Assembly (NCBI GenBank): GCA_038212325.1 | Contig: JBBQUQ010000001.1 | Span: 1 to 64,000 of the forward strand | Origin: CAIVAT01 sp038212325 | GTDB lineage: Bacteria; Bacteroidota; Bacteroidia; Bacteroidales; FEN-979 | Reading direction: 5' to 3' | DNA: 64,000 nt | In this document: positions 24,371 to 33,900 of the stretch, piece by piece | Position numbering within the stretch: the stretch's first letter is position 1 | How the letters are laid out: the number at the start of each line of letters is the position of its first letter | Notes under the pieces: generated by a model | The model's database searches: none | What the model was told of the DNA's origin: nothing | Seen by the model: only the letters and a program-made list of their open reading frames with translations | Program-made: the position numbers and the translations under genes

Positions 24371-26908
24371 CTATTCGTAGTAATAGATGCGCTTAACCCT
24401 CCGCGAAATGCCCGTTAAAACCTCATACGGTATCGTCCCGAGTTCCTTCGCCAGGTCAGCAACAGGATGAAGGTCGCCGAAAATGACCACCTCGTCGCCT
24501 TCACGTATTTCGGTGAAATCGTGACGGGCGATGGGTGGCAGGTGACGGGTGATGTCGACCATTGTCAGGTCCATGCATATGTTCCCGATGATCGGGGCCG
24601 GTTTGCCGTGCACATAAAGGCACCCCCTGCCGTTTCCCAGCCTGCGGTTCAGCCCGTCGGCGTAGCCCACAGGCACAATGGCGATCACTGCATCTGTTTC
24701 GCTCCTGCCTTTCCGGTTATACCCGACGGTTTCACCTGCAGGGACATGCTTGATCTGGGTGATCACCGATTTCAGGGTGCTTACATTTCTCAGCATTTGC
24801 TGTTCTTCGGGGCTGCTGCCTACCCCGTACAAGCCGATCCCAAGCCTTACCATGTCGAACTGCGCCCCGGGAAACCGGCTGATGCCGGCGGAGTTAAGGA
24901 TATGAAGCAGGACGGGGTAATCCAGGATCCGGGTTATCCTGGTGCTCATTTCTTTAAAAAGCCTGACCTGCCGGTGTGTGAAGTCATCTTCTTCCGGATC
25001 TTCGCTGGCTGCCAGGTGTGAAAACACCGATTGAACCCTCAGGCCAGGATTCAGCTTCAGTCGTTCAATCAGTGGTTCAAGTTCATCCCGGGTAAATCCC
25101 AGGCGGTGCATGCCTGTATCAAGCTTGATATGGACCCGCACCTCCTGCTGGATGGAGGTCTGGTTGCGTTCAATGGCTTTCTCAAGAAGATGGAGAATGT
25201 GCAGGTTGTAAATCTCCGGCTCCAGGTTGTATTTCAACAGGGTGTCGAGGCTCTGCTGCTCGGGGCTCATCACCATAATGGGCAGGTGAATCGCGGCCTT
25301 TCGCAACTCCACCCCTTCATCGGCATAAGCCACGGCCAGGTAATCGACACGGTGAAACTGCAGCAGGTTGGCAATTTCAAAGCTGCCGCTGCCGTAGGAA
25401 AATGCTTTGACCATCGCCATGGTTTTCGTGCCGGGGTGCAGTCCTGCCCTGAAATGGTTCAGGTTGTGGATCAGCGCATCCAGGTTGATCTCCATCACCG
25501 TTTCATGGGCTTTTTGCTGCAAGGCCTGGCTGATTTTTTCAAACTCGAACAGGCGCGCACCTTTCAGCAGGATGATCTCATTTTGAAACGAGGAAACAGG
25601 GAAATGCTCCAGGAATTCATCGGTGGTCGTAAAAAAATCACTTTGCATGGTGAATGTACCGGCGTGTTTCATAAGGTCGCGGCCGATGCCGATGATGCGG
25701 CTGATGTTTCGGGATGCCAGCATCGAGGCTACCTCCCGGTACAATTCAGCCTTGTCGCGCCCTGTTTGAAGAATATCCGACAGGATGACTGTTTTTTTGT
25801 GCTGCTGGTTCTGCTGGTTCAGAAAATCGAGGGCGATGCTGAACGAATTGATGTCGGAATTGTAGCTGTCGTTGATCAGGGAACAGTGATTGATGGCCTC
25901 TTTGAGCTCGAGGCGCATGGCGATCGGAGCCAGGGAGGAATAGCGTGACAGGTGACGCGTGATGCGTGACATGCCTCCAAGGACAATATCGGTGGCGATG
26001 CAGTGAATGGAATTTTCTATCGAGGCCTCATCGGTAAAGGGGATGGTTACTTTAAAAGTTTCCGACCGCGACTCTCCGTGAATATGGGTTTGAGTCATTT
26101 CTTTTGTGACCCTGAAAATTTTCAGGTCGGCTTCGTGATGCCGGCTCCAGGTGAATGTTTCCAGGTGTTTAAAGGCCGGGTCTGCCTTCAAACACTCTTT
26201 AATCAGCGAATAATCAGAACAGTAAACCAGGGTTTTTGCATTTGTGAACAGTTTCAGCTTTTCATTGACCTTCAGGCGCTGGCTATCAAAATACTCATCA
26301 TGGGCATGACCGATGTTGGTGAAAATGCCGATCGTGGGGCTGATGATGGGTGCAATGCGCACCATTTCGCCCGGGCAGGATATGCCTGCTTCAAAGATGG
26401 CCAGGTTGTGGCCCGGCGCCATCTTCCACACCGAAAGCGGAACACCGGTCTGCGAATTATAGCTTTTGGGGCTGCGAATGATCCGGTAGTCGCCGCTCAT
26501 CAGTTGAAAGAGCCACTCCTTGACAATGGTTTTGCCGTTGCTGCCGGTGATCCCAATAACGGGAATGGCGAACCGGCTCCGGTGGAATGCGCCAAGGGTT
26601 TGCAAGGCTGAGAGGGTGTCGGGGACAAGGATGAACGTTGCCAGGGGAAAAAGGCGGGCAGGCTGAAGGGCTGACGGGCAGACTGAAACCAGAAATGTTC
26701 GTACTCCCTTTTCATAGAGTTCGTCAATATATTTATGCCCGTCGTTGCGATCGGAAACCAGGGCAACAAAGAGGCAATTTTCGGGGTGGATGAGCCGCCG
26801 GCTGTCGATCAGCAGGTCGACGATTACAGGATCATCGCTGCCTGCGGAATAAACAGTACCGCCGCATATGGAGGCAATTTTCGAGACCGTGATGGCCTGG
26901 TCTGTCAT
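24371..26908 (-). CDS. murF: Fused MurF ligase and alanine racemase
   Basis: 845 residues. The N-terminal half (~1-455) is UDP-N-acetylmuramoyl-tripeptide:D-Ala-D-Ala ligase with the ATP site GITGSNGKTIVKEW (119-132). The C-terminal half (~465-845) is a PLP-dependent alanine racemase, with Lys501 in MVKAFSYGSG and the second-face region VGYNRKGRS. The racemase would supply the D-Ala used by the ligase. The fusion is well known in Bacteroidota. Two patches look inserted. A 7-bp tandem repeat at 25943-25970 encodes SRITRHLSRYSS in the ligase part. A decayed one at 24521-24555 encodes TRHLPPIARHDF in the racemase part. The gene overlaps pdxA by 4 nt (ATGA). Confidence 0.95.
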   Translation of the reverse strand: MTDQAITVSKIASICGGTVYSAGSDDPVIVDLLIDSRRLIHPENCLFVALVSDRNDGHKYIDELYEKGVRTFLVSVCPSALQPARLFPLATFILVPDTLSALQTLGAFHRSRFAIPVIGITGSNGKTIVKEWLFQLMSGDYRIIRSPKSYNSQTGVPLSVWKMAPGHNLAIFEAGISCPGEMVRIAPIISPTIGIFTNIGHAHDEYFDSQRLKVNEKLKLFTNAKTLVYCSDYSLIKECLKADPAFKHLETFTWSRHHEADLKIFRVTKEMTQTHIHGESRSETFKVTIPFTDEASIENSIHCIATDIVLGGMSRITRHLSRYSSLAPIAMRLELKEAINHCSLINDSYNSDINSFSIALDFLNQQNQQHKKTVILSDILQTGRDKAELYREVASMLASRNISRIIGIGRDLMKHAGTFTMQSDFFTTTDEFLEHFPVSSFQNEIILLKGARLFEFEKISQALQQKAHETVMEINLDALIHNLNHFRAGLHPGTKTMAMVKAFSYGSGSFEIANLLQFHRVDYLAVAYADEGVELRKAAIHLPIMVMSPEQQSLDTLLKYNLEPEIYNLHILHLLEKAIERNQTSIQQEVRVHIKLDTGMHRLGFTRDELEPLIERLKLNPGLRVQSVFSHLAASEDPEEDDFTHRQVRLFKEMSTRITRILDYPVLLHILNSAGISRFPGAQFDMVRLGIGLYGVGSSPEEQQMLRNVSTLKSVITQIKHVPAGETVGYNRKGRSETDAVIAIVPVGYADGLNRRLGNGRGCLYVHGKPAPIIGNICMDLTMVDITRHLPPIARHDFTEIREGDEVVIFGDLHPVADLAKELGTIPYEVLTGISRRVKRIYYYE
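24521..24555. repeat. Degenerate 7-bp tandem repeat inside the racemase domain
   Basis: Plus-strand units are GTGACGG, GCGATGG, GTGGCAG, GTGACGG, GTGATGT. They encode, in reverse, a TRHLPPIARH segment just before the conserved EGDEVVIFG. Confidence 0.55.
25943..25970. repeat. 7-bp tandem repeat inside the MurF domain
   Basis: Four units: GCGTGAC, AGGTGAC, GCGTGAT, GCGTGAC. The same unit recurs in the aminopeptidase gene at 29011-29038. Confidence 0.75.
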
Positions 26909-27984
26909 GAACGGCTGTTATCGGGTTGGGCTCCTGCAGACCCTAATTGATTTGCATGGAGTTCGTCGTATTCAAGGCGGTGCATGAAAATATCGCCGGC
27001 CATGTATAAGGCATTCCGGAACGCTTCGGGCGAGGCTTCGTTTTTTCCTGCCAGATCATACGCAGTGCCATGTGCAGGCGAAGTGCGGATAACAGGCAGC
27101 CCGGCAGTGAAATTCACGCCTTCGTCGAACGACATCAGCTTAAACGGCAGCATGCCCTGGTCGTGGTACATGGCCAGGATGCCATCAAAAGTCCTGAAAC
27201 CCGTCGCTCCGAAAAATCCGTCGGCCGGGTATGGCCCGAAAGCAAGGATGTTCTGGCTATAGGCCTTTTCAATTGCCGGGATAATGATTGTTTTCTCCTC
27301 ATTCCCGATTAACCCGTCGTCGCCGGCATGCGGATTCAGCGACAGAACGGCGATCCGAGGCTTGACAATCCCGAAATCACGCATAAGCGATTGGTTCATC
27401 ACCTGGATCTTGCTGAGGATCAATTGCTCGGTGAGTACCTCTTTGACCTTGCTCAATGGGATATGCCCGGTTACCACCCCGATACGCAGCACATTGTTGA
27501 TCATCAGCATGAGGTAGCTGTCTGACTTGAATTTCTGTGCAAAGTACTCGGTATGGCCCGGGAAGTCGAATCCGGGTGCCTGGATATTCTTTTTATTAAT
27601 GGGAGCAGTTACAACTACATCTATCAGGTTTTTCTGTAAATCTTCACAGGCAGTTTCAAGGGAAAGCAGGGCCAGTTCTCCTGCGACCGGGGTCGATTTC
27701 CCGAGATCCATTTTTATCTCCTCATCATGTATATTCACAAGGTTTGGCCTCCGCGGGTGAGCCTGGTCGGCCTTTTTGACAATGTTAAAATTAAAATCAT
27801 TGATATTCAAAACTTTTCTGTGGTAGGAGGCAACCTTCGACGAACCATAAACCATGATGGTGTACAATTCCATCAGCCGTTGATCCTGCAATGTTTTAAT
27901 AATAACCTCGTAACCAATGCCATTCACATCGCCATGGGTAATCCCGATGCGCACACGCCTTTCTTTATCAACAGGTTGTTCCAT
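26905..27984 (-). CDS. pdxA: 4-hydroxythreonine-4-phosphate dehydrogenase (PdxA)
   Basis: 359 residues, the usual PdxA size. The enzyme oxidises 4-phosphohydroxy-L-threonine in the DXP-dependent route to pyridoxal phosphate. Visible hallmarks are GITHGDVNGIGYEVI at the N-terminus, VVTAPINKKN, GHTEYFA, VVTGHIPL, LNPHAGDDGLIGNEE and the metal/substrate region AMYHDQGMLPFK. The C-terminal TSPAHGTAYDLAGK is also typical. The product pathway yields the cofactor of the racemase encoded just downstream, with which it overlaps by 4 nt. A candidate promoter (28002-28036) has its upstream element within an 8-bp repeat. The C-terminal ~20 residues are not conserved. Confidence 0.95.
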   Translation of the reverse strand: MEQPVDKERRVRIGITHGDVNGIGYEVIIKTLQDQRLMELYTIMVYGSSKVASYHRKVLNINDFNFNIVKKADQAHPRRPNLVNIHDEEIKMDLGKSTPVAGELALLSLETACEDLQKNLIDVVVTAPINKKNIQAPGFDFPGHTEYFAQKFKSDSYLMLMINNVLRIGVVTGHIPLSKVKEVLTEQLILSKIQVMNQSLMRDFGIVKPRIAVLSLNPHAGDDGLIGNEEKTIIIPAIEKAYSQNILAFGPYPADGFFGATGFRTFDGILAMYHDQGMLPFKLMSFDEGVNFTAGLPVIRTSPAHGTAYDLAGKNEASPEAFRNALYMAGDIFMHRLEYDELHANQLGSAGAQPDNSRS

Positions 27985-28001
27985 ATGTTACAATTGGGGT
28001 G

Positions 28002-28036
28002 CAAATATATTTAAAAAAAATGGCGAAATGGTCAAA
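28002..28036 (-). promoter_or_regulatory. Candidate promoter of pdxA
   Basis: TATATTTG on the minus strand (28009-28002) fits the -7 consensus. A TTTG (28036-28033) lies 23 nt further up, slightly beyond the usual spacing, and falls in a divergent unit (AAATGGTC) of the 8-bp repeat. Confidence 0.35.
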
Positions 28037-28049
28037 TGGCGAAATGGCG
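28018..28049. repeat. 8-bp tandem repeat, four units, at the end of the aminopeptidase gene
   Basis: Units AAATGGCG, AAATGGTC, AAATGGCG, AAATGGCG. The aminopeptidase stop codon and its last residues (FRHFAI) are read from this repeat on the minus strand. Confidence 0.9.
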
Positions 28050-29504
28050 AAAAACAAAATCAAACAACAACCTCACCCCGAACCCGGTGCCGCCCTGCCC
28101 GCGGTAGGAATCGTGTTTTTCAAGGAATGCCGGCCCGGCAATGTCGAGATGGATATAGGGATAGTCTGTGAATTTCTCCAGGAATTTGCCGGCGGTGATC
28201 ATCCCGGCTTCCGGGGGCCCCAGGTTTTTCAGGTCGGCCAGCTCCGATTTGATCTGCTCGCCATATTCGCTCCACATGGGGAATTCTGCCAGACGTTCAT
28301 AGACATCGCATCCTGAAATTTTTAATTTTTCGATTTCCGCTGTGGCATTCACCTGCATGGCCACAGCCCCGAACTTTCCAATGGCGCGCACGGCTGCACC
28401 GGTGAGCGTAGCCAGGTCGATTACCAGCGCCGGGTCATACTTTTTTGCATAGCTCAGGGCATCTGCCAGGATCAGCCTTCCTTCGGCGTCGGTATTCAGT
28501 ACCTCCACGGTCATGCCATTGTGCATGGTGATGATATCGCCCGAAACCAGGGCTTTCACCCCCGGGCGGTTATCGGTTGCCGGCATGAGGCCCACCACGT
28601 GAACCGGCAGCTTCGCCATCGCGATGGCGTAAACTGCGCAGGCAACTGCAGCAGCCCCCGACATGTCGTCTTTCATGTTCAGCATCGAATCGCCCGGTTT
28701 GAGATTCATCCCGCCCGTATCGTACACAACCCCCTTGCCTACGAATACAACCGGTTTTTTGTTTTTCGCATTGGCAGGTTTCCATTCCATCACGGTAAAA
28801 GTGGGCGGCTCATGGCTGCCCTGGTTTACGCCAAGCAATCCGCCCATCTTAAGCGCTGCAATCTTCTGCTTGTTCAGAACCTCGGCATCTGCACCCGATT
28901 CCCTGGCCATCTGTTCCACCTCCCTGGCGAAGATGGCTGCTGTAAGATGTGAATTGGGTTCGTTGATGAGATCGCGGCAGCGGGCGACGGCGTGGAGAAG
29001 AATGTTAAGCCGCGTGACGCGTGACGCGTGACGCGCGACAGGTTTTAAGCCGGCATCCTCTTCCAGTGCTTTGGAGTAGATTTCGATCTCCGAAAGGGTA
29101 TTTAAGTTATCCTTCTCGCTTTTATGTTTCAGGAACTGGTACGACCCAAGTGCAAGGCCTTCGGTGAATGCAATTACTTCATCTCCCATCCCTTCTGCAT
29201 CAAACACAGCAACACGGCTGGCTTTCTGCGCGTTGAGAAATCCGGCGACCTTATCTCCTGCCTTACGCGAAGCCTCCAGCCGTTTCGACCCCTCTTTTTC
29301 GTCCCTTACATAATAGACATATACCCAGTAGGTTAACCGGTTAAACCCTGTCAAATCCTGTTTTAGGGTCTCGACCTGCTGCTTAAGGTAGTTCTTTTCT
29401 GCCGCATTGAGAATGCCTGCCGGCAATTTTGAGAGCTTTGACACAATTACAGCCAGGTGGCCGAGTTCCTGCTCTTTATGGGTGAGGGTGATGGATGGGA
29501 TCAT
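28032..29504 (-). CDS. pepA: Leucyl aminopeptidase, M17 family
   Basis: 490 residues from the ATG at 29504, preferred over an in-frame start at 29549 because it gives a usual N-terminus and follows a promoter. The C-terminal catalytic domain is clear: VVFVGKGVVYDTGGMNLKPG, DMSGAAAVACAV, and the family signature NTDAEGRLILADAL, which supply the two-zinc site and catalytic Arg. M17 enzymes remove N-terminal residues from peptides in the cytoplasm. Two oddities are seen. A 7-bp repeat (29011-29038) codes for ARHASRVTR between the N-terminal domain and ILLHAV. The last residues and the stop come from an 8-bp repeat (28018-28049). The enzyme core is intact. Confidence 0.93.
   Translation of the reverse strand: MIPSITLTHKEQELGHLAVIVSKLSKLPAGILNAAEKNYLKQQVETLKQDLTGFNRLTYWVYVYYVRDEKEGSKRLEASRKAGDKVAGFLNAQKASRVAVFDAEGMGDEVIAFTEGLALGSYQFLKHKSEKDNLNTLSEIEIYSKALEEDAGLKPVARHASRVTRLNILLHAVARCRDLINEPNSHLTAAIFAREVEQMARESGADAEVLNKQKIAALKMGGLLGVNQGSHEPPTFTVMEWKPANAKNKKPVVFVGKGVVYDTGGMNLKPGDSMLNMKDDMSGAAAVACAVYAIAMAKLPVHVVGLMPATDNRPGVKALVSGDIITMHNGMTVEVLNTDAEGRLILADALSYAKKYDPALVIDLATLTGAAVRAIGKFGAVAMQVNATAEIEKLKISGCDVYERLAEFPMWSEYGEQIKSELADLKNLGPPEAGMITAGKFLEKFTDYPYIHLDIAGPAFLEKHDSYRGQGGTGFGVRLLFDFVFRHFAI
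29011..29038. repeat. 7-bp tandem repeat inside the aminopeptidase gene
   Basis: Three perfect CGCGTGA units and one CGCGCGA. Read on the minus strand it gives RHASRVTR in the interdomain part of the protein. Confidence 0.9.
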
Positions 29505-29546
29505 GTTTTTAAGTACTTTTGAAGCGGATTTGAAATACAAAATTAA

Positions 29547-29581
29547 CAAAATTACCCGTGGGCGATTTGTTTAAGTTCAAA
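29547..29581 (-). promoter_or_regulatory. Candidate promoter of the aminopeptidase gene
   Basis: TAATTTTG (29554-29547) is a perfect -7 box, and a second TAATTTTG lies at 29545-29538. TTTG at 29581-29578 is 23 nt above the first box. The leader would be about 35-45 nt. Confidence 0.4.
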
Positions 29582-29610
29582 TCCAAAATGCAACATGCAA
29601 AAATGAAATA

Positions 29611-30690
29611 ATGACGACAGCAAACCTTATATATAAATCACTACAATCTGAATTCCTGACCATCGAAGAGGGCAAATTCCTTTACGAAACCCTTCCGCTG
29701 GCCGACTTGATGCTGATAGGCAATGAACTGCGAAAAAAACTACATCCTGAAGGCACAGTTTCCTGGATCATCGACCGCAATGTAAACATCACCAATGTCT
29801 GCATCTCCGGGTGCAAATTCTGTAATTTCTACCGCACCTCAGGCAGCAGAGATGCTTACATCACCTCAATTCCTGAATACTGCAACAAGATCGAGGAGAT
29901 GAAGCGGTTGGGAGGCAGTCAGTTACTGCTCCAGGGCGGGTTGCATCCCAAATTGAGCCTCGATTTTTACGAAAATCTGTTTGCCGACCTCAAAAGCAGG
30001 TATCCCGAGGTGCGGCTGCATGCCCTTGGGCCCCCTGAAATTGCATGGCTGGCGAAAAAGGAGAACCTCTCATTTAAAACTGTCCTGGAACGGCTTGTCG
30101 CCGCAGGTCTCGACAGTTTGCCAGGGGCCGGAGCGGAAATACTGGCCAACAGGGTGCGAAAAGTACTATCCCCGGCCAAATGTTCGAAGCAGTCATGGCT
30201 CGACGTAATGCGGGCAGCCCATGAACTGAACCTGACCACCTCGGCAACCATGATGTTCGGGCATATCGAAACCATCGAAGAGCGGTTTGAACACCTGTGC
30301 GCGCTTCGTGAACTTCAATCGCAGAAACCTGATGGAAACAAGGGTTTCCTGTCGTTCATCCCCTGGCCTTTCCAGGATGACAGGACCGTGCTGAAGGAAA
30401 AATCAGGGGTCGTTAACAAGGTTACGCCCGAAGAATATATCCGCATGATCGCCATCAGCCGGATTATGCTGCCCAACATCCCGAACATCCAGGCTTCGTG
30501 GCTCACGGTTGGGAAAGATACTGCCCAGCTGTGCCTCCATGCCGGCGCCAATGATTTTGGCAGCATCATGATCGAGGAAAATGTTGTGAGTGTTGCCGGC
30601 GCCAACCACAAATTTGACGCGGCAGGCATCCAGAAGGCTATCAGGGATGCAGGATTCGAGCCACGGCTGAGGGACCAGGACTTTAACTGA
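29611..30690 (+). CDS. mqnC: Cyclic dehypoxanthine futalosine synthase (MqnC)
   Basis: 359 residues, a radical-SAM enzyme of the futalosine menaquinone pathway. It closes the ring of dehypoxanthine futalosine. The cluster motif is C64-ISG-C68-KF-C71 within DRNVNITNVCISGCKFC, followed by FYRTSGS. GSQLLLQGGLHPKL, LPGAGAEIL and FGHIETIEERFEH are typical, and the end GSIMIEENVVSVAGA is a good separator of MqnC from MqnE. It stands alone here and is transcribed away from the aminopeptidase gene. The upstream region is AT-rich with short ATGCA-type repeats, and no clear plus-strand promoter is seen. It implies that the organism makes menaquinone by the futalosine route. Confidence 0.92.
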   Translation: MTTANLIYKSLQSEFLTIEEGKFLYETLPLADLMLIGNELRKKLHPEGTVSWIIDRNVNITNVCISGCKFCNFYRTSGSRDAYITSIPEYCNKIEEMKRLGGSQLLLQGGLHPKLSLDFYENLFADLKSRYPEVRLHALGPPEIAWLAKKENLSFKTVLERLVAAGLDSLPGAGAEILANRVRKVLSPAKCSKQSWLDVMRAAHELNLTTSATMMFGHIETIEERFEHLCALRELQSQKPDGNKGFLSFIPWPFQDDRTVLKEKSGVVNKVTPEEYIRMIAISRIMLPNIPNIQASWLTVGKDTAQLCLHAGANDFGSIMIEENVVSVAGANHKFDAAGIQKAIRDAGFEPRLRDQDFN

Positions 30691-30809
30691 GAAAATTCGC
30701 CCGGCCTCTGCCGTGCGAGATCACGGGGTTTTAAAACACGGCCACGTTTTTTTTCCGTTTTAAGGCGGAAATATATCCCGTAAAATCCGGAAATATCTCT
30801 TCCCTGTGT

Positions 30810-30842
30810 TTTGTCCGGATCGGGTGAAGTGATATACTTTTG
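30810..30842 (+). promoter_or_regulatory. Promoter of the T9SS trypsin-like protease gene
   Basis: TTTG (30810-30813), 21-nt spacer, TACTTTTG (30835-30842). This is a full match to the Bacteroidota consensus, with a leader of about 55 nt before the ATG at 30905. Confidence 0.65.
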
Positions 30843-30904
30843 TTTGGTTTAGATATGCCAGGTATCAGCCGGCGATTAATTACATAATATATAAACCAAA
30901 CAAA

Positions 30905-33900
30905 ATGAAAAAAAATTACTTATTATCTCTTCCCATAATTGCGGTTTTATTGCTGGGACAATTGTTATTTTTCCAGCATACAGCCTATTCCCAAGCCACT
31001 GAACCAGTTTCTATCGGGACTGAGAGCCATGTGGTAAATTTTGATAACGCCCTGCATCAAAAACCAGTGCAGCATCACTTAACCAGAGCCCTCACTCCGC
31101 AGGAAATGCATGTTCTGGGCGAGTTAACCCCTGCAGAAAGAACCTTGATCGAGGGATACGTTGAACCACTCGCTGTAGGTGTTGTGCGTGATCTGAAAGA
31201 ACCCATCCGGTTTTCCCTGAGCGAAATTAACATACCAGCCCAGGGCGAAGTATCGGTTTCCGGTGGCAGACTTGCAAGGATCAACGAAGATACCATCGTC
31301 TGGACGACCTGTATCAAGTCGGCAAAGGCAGATGAACTCCGGATCTTTTTCTCAGAAGGCAATTTTCCGGATGGCGTAAAAGTAAATTTCTTCAGCAAAG
31401 ATGGCTATGCATTTAACCAGTTTGACCTGAGGGGAATGCTGAAAGAGGATGGTTTTTACACTACCACAACCTTTGCCGATTATGTTTTTATGGAAGTAGT
31501 GATCCCGGTCAGGTTGATCACGGAGAATTTGTATTTTGTCGTACCAAAGGTGGTCCACTCCGACAGCCGATACATGCCTGACGCTCCTCTTGACTGCTAT
31601 CAGGATGTAAATTGTTCTTATGCAAATGGTTATGGCGATATTGGTTCCTTGAAAGCGAGTACAGCCAAACTATCGTTCGTCGTTAGCGGCGTAAACTATA
31701 TTTGTTCGGGCGGCCTGCTGAATGATGCAAGAGGTATTGATTGGCAGCCATTTTTATTAACAGCCAACCATTGTTTCAGCTCACAGGCTTCGGCAACCTC
31801 GCTCGAAGCCCGTTTCGACCTTTTCTCCACCTCATGCAATGGGGGAACCAACCCAAATGTAGTCCTGGTCAACGGGTCGAGCCTTATTGCAACCAATAGT
31901 GGAAGTGATTTTACAATGGTGCTTCTTAACCAATTTCCTTCAGGATACAGAGCCTTTTTGGGATGGACAACGGGTGCCGTGGCAGACAATGAAACGATGC
32001 ATTCGGTAAACCATCCTGCCGGGATGCCACAGAAATATGTACGGGTGGCGAACGATTACTCTCCGGCATACAACTGCACAGGTTTCAGCACCTCAAATTT
32101 TCACTATACCAATGTGCTCGGCGGTCAAACCACCGGAGGCAGCTCAGGCGGGCTGATCGTCAATTCCGGTGGAGGGGTGGTCGGTCAGTTATACGGCACT
32201 TGCCATGGGACAACCTGGGGCGAATGTAATTATGGATCCTTTAATAACATGTGGGGCCGGTTCAATGTATCGTATAACAACAACAACTTACAATACTGGC
32301 TGAATGGTGGCGGGTCAAGCGTTTACATGTCAACCTCCACTTCATCGCTCTCCTACGCGACACTCAACGTGGGTTCTTACCAGGATTTGACCGTAACCGT
32401 TTATAATGACGGATATATTCCATACTATTTGAACCTCGAAGCAGGAAATGCATACATTTCCGGTGCCGATGCGAGCCAGTTTTCCATCATAGGCACTTCG
32501 TACCTTTATCTGTCGCCGAGCACATCGGGCACTTTCACCGTGCGCTTTGCACCAACCTCTTCCGGTGCAAAATCGGCGTCATTGAATATACCCCACAACG
32601 CAAATAACATTGTCAGCCCGAAAGTGATCTCACTTTCCGGCGCCGCAGAACCATGTTCAAATATCATTTCACTCGGAACCGGCGGGACGGCCAATGCAAA
32701 GACTTATTCTAAAAGCGGATCAGGCATATGGTATACAACTTTTTCACCGTGCGGCAGTTGGTCTTGTCCGGGCAATGAGCAAATTTACAGTTTTACAGCT
32801 CCGTACACGGGTTACTACAGCATTGCAGTCTCTGCATCAAATTCGCACTGGATCGACTATATGTGGAAAACAAGCTGCGACGGAGGTGTATGGACCTGCA
32901 TAGATGATGCTTATTATCCAGGCACCTATGGTTCCATTTACTGGACTGCCGGCAGCACCTATTATATCCTGGCGGATGCTGAATCGACCGCTCTTACCAC
33001 GCAAACGTTCTACGTCTTCCTGAACCCTTGCCTGAACACTGTTTCCATCGGCGGAACCGGACCTGATTACAGCCAGACCTATAACGGGGGCGGAACCGGG
33101 GGATGGAATTCAAATATTGCAGGCCCCTGCAGTTGGCTCTGTCCCGGAGTTGAGAGTGTGTACAGTTTTGTAGCACCTTATACCGGATATTATAGTCTGA
33201 ATGTTTCCAGCACGACAGAATACTATGTTGACTACGCATGGAGTACCTCGTGTGGATCAACCGGATGGAACTGTATCCAGGATGTTTTGAGCCCCGGCAA
33301 TTACGGCAACATGTTCTGGACGGCCGGTACAACCTACTACATCCTGCTTGATGATGAAAATGGAGTTGTAGGGCCGCAAACATTTTATATAAACGAACCA
33401 AACCCCTGTCAGGGCATCATCTCCCTGGCATGCAACCAGTCGGTTGCATTTGCAGGGGGCGGACCGGGTGTGTGGGGTTACAACCCATGTTATTCCTCGC
33501 CCGGCTTTGAACAAATCTACAGCTTCGTAGCACCCACAACGGGCCAGTACAGCATCGAGGTCAATGCCGCAGGAAGTTGGGTTGATTACCTATGGAAAGC
33601 AGGATCCTGCTCTGCCGGCGACTGGAATTGCATATCTTACGTTCAAAGCCCCGGACAATATGGCTCCATGGAATGGACTGCCGGCACCACCTATTATATC
33701 ATGCTGGATGATGAAGACACATATGCCGGAATACATAGTTTCAAGATCATTTGTCCTGAGCTGTGCCATACTTGCCCGGTTTATGATTATCAGATATCTC
33801 CCAATGAAACCTGGCAGCTTTCCTCCTCATCCATTGACAGTTACGGATGTAAAAACTACAAGTTTTATGCTTACACCGGGTATTCATATACGTTCAAGAC

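Noticed and set aside
24467..26611. Long plus-strand open frames opposite murF-alr (184, 305 and 202 codons)
   Set aside because: The minus-strand protein is unmistakable; long antisense frames are expected from its codon usage and show no motifs.
30711..30760. Possible terminator after mqnC (CCGTG/CACGG stem and a later T run)
   Set aside because: The stem is only 5 bp and the T run is displaced from it, so the evidence is too weak to list.
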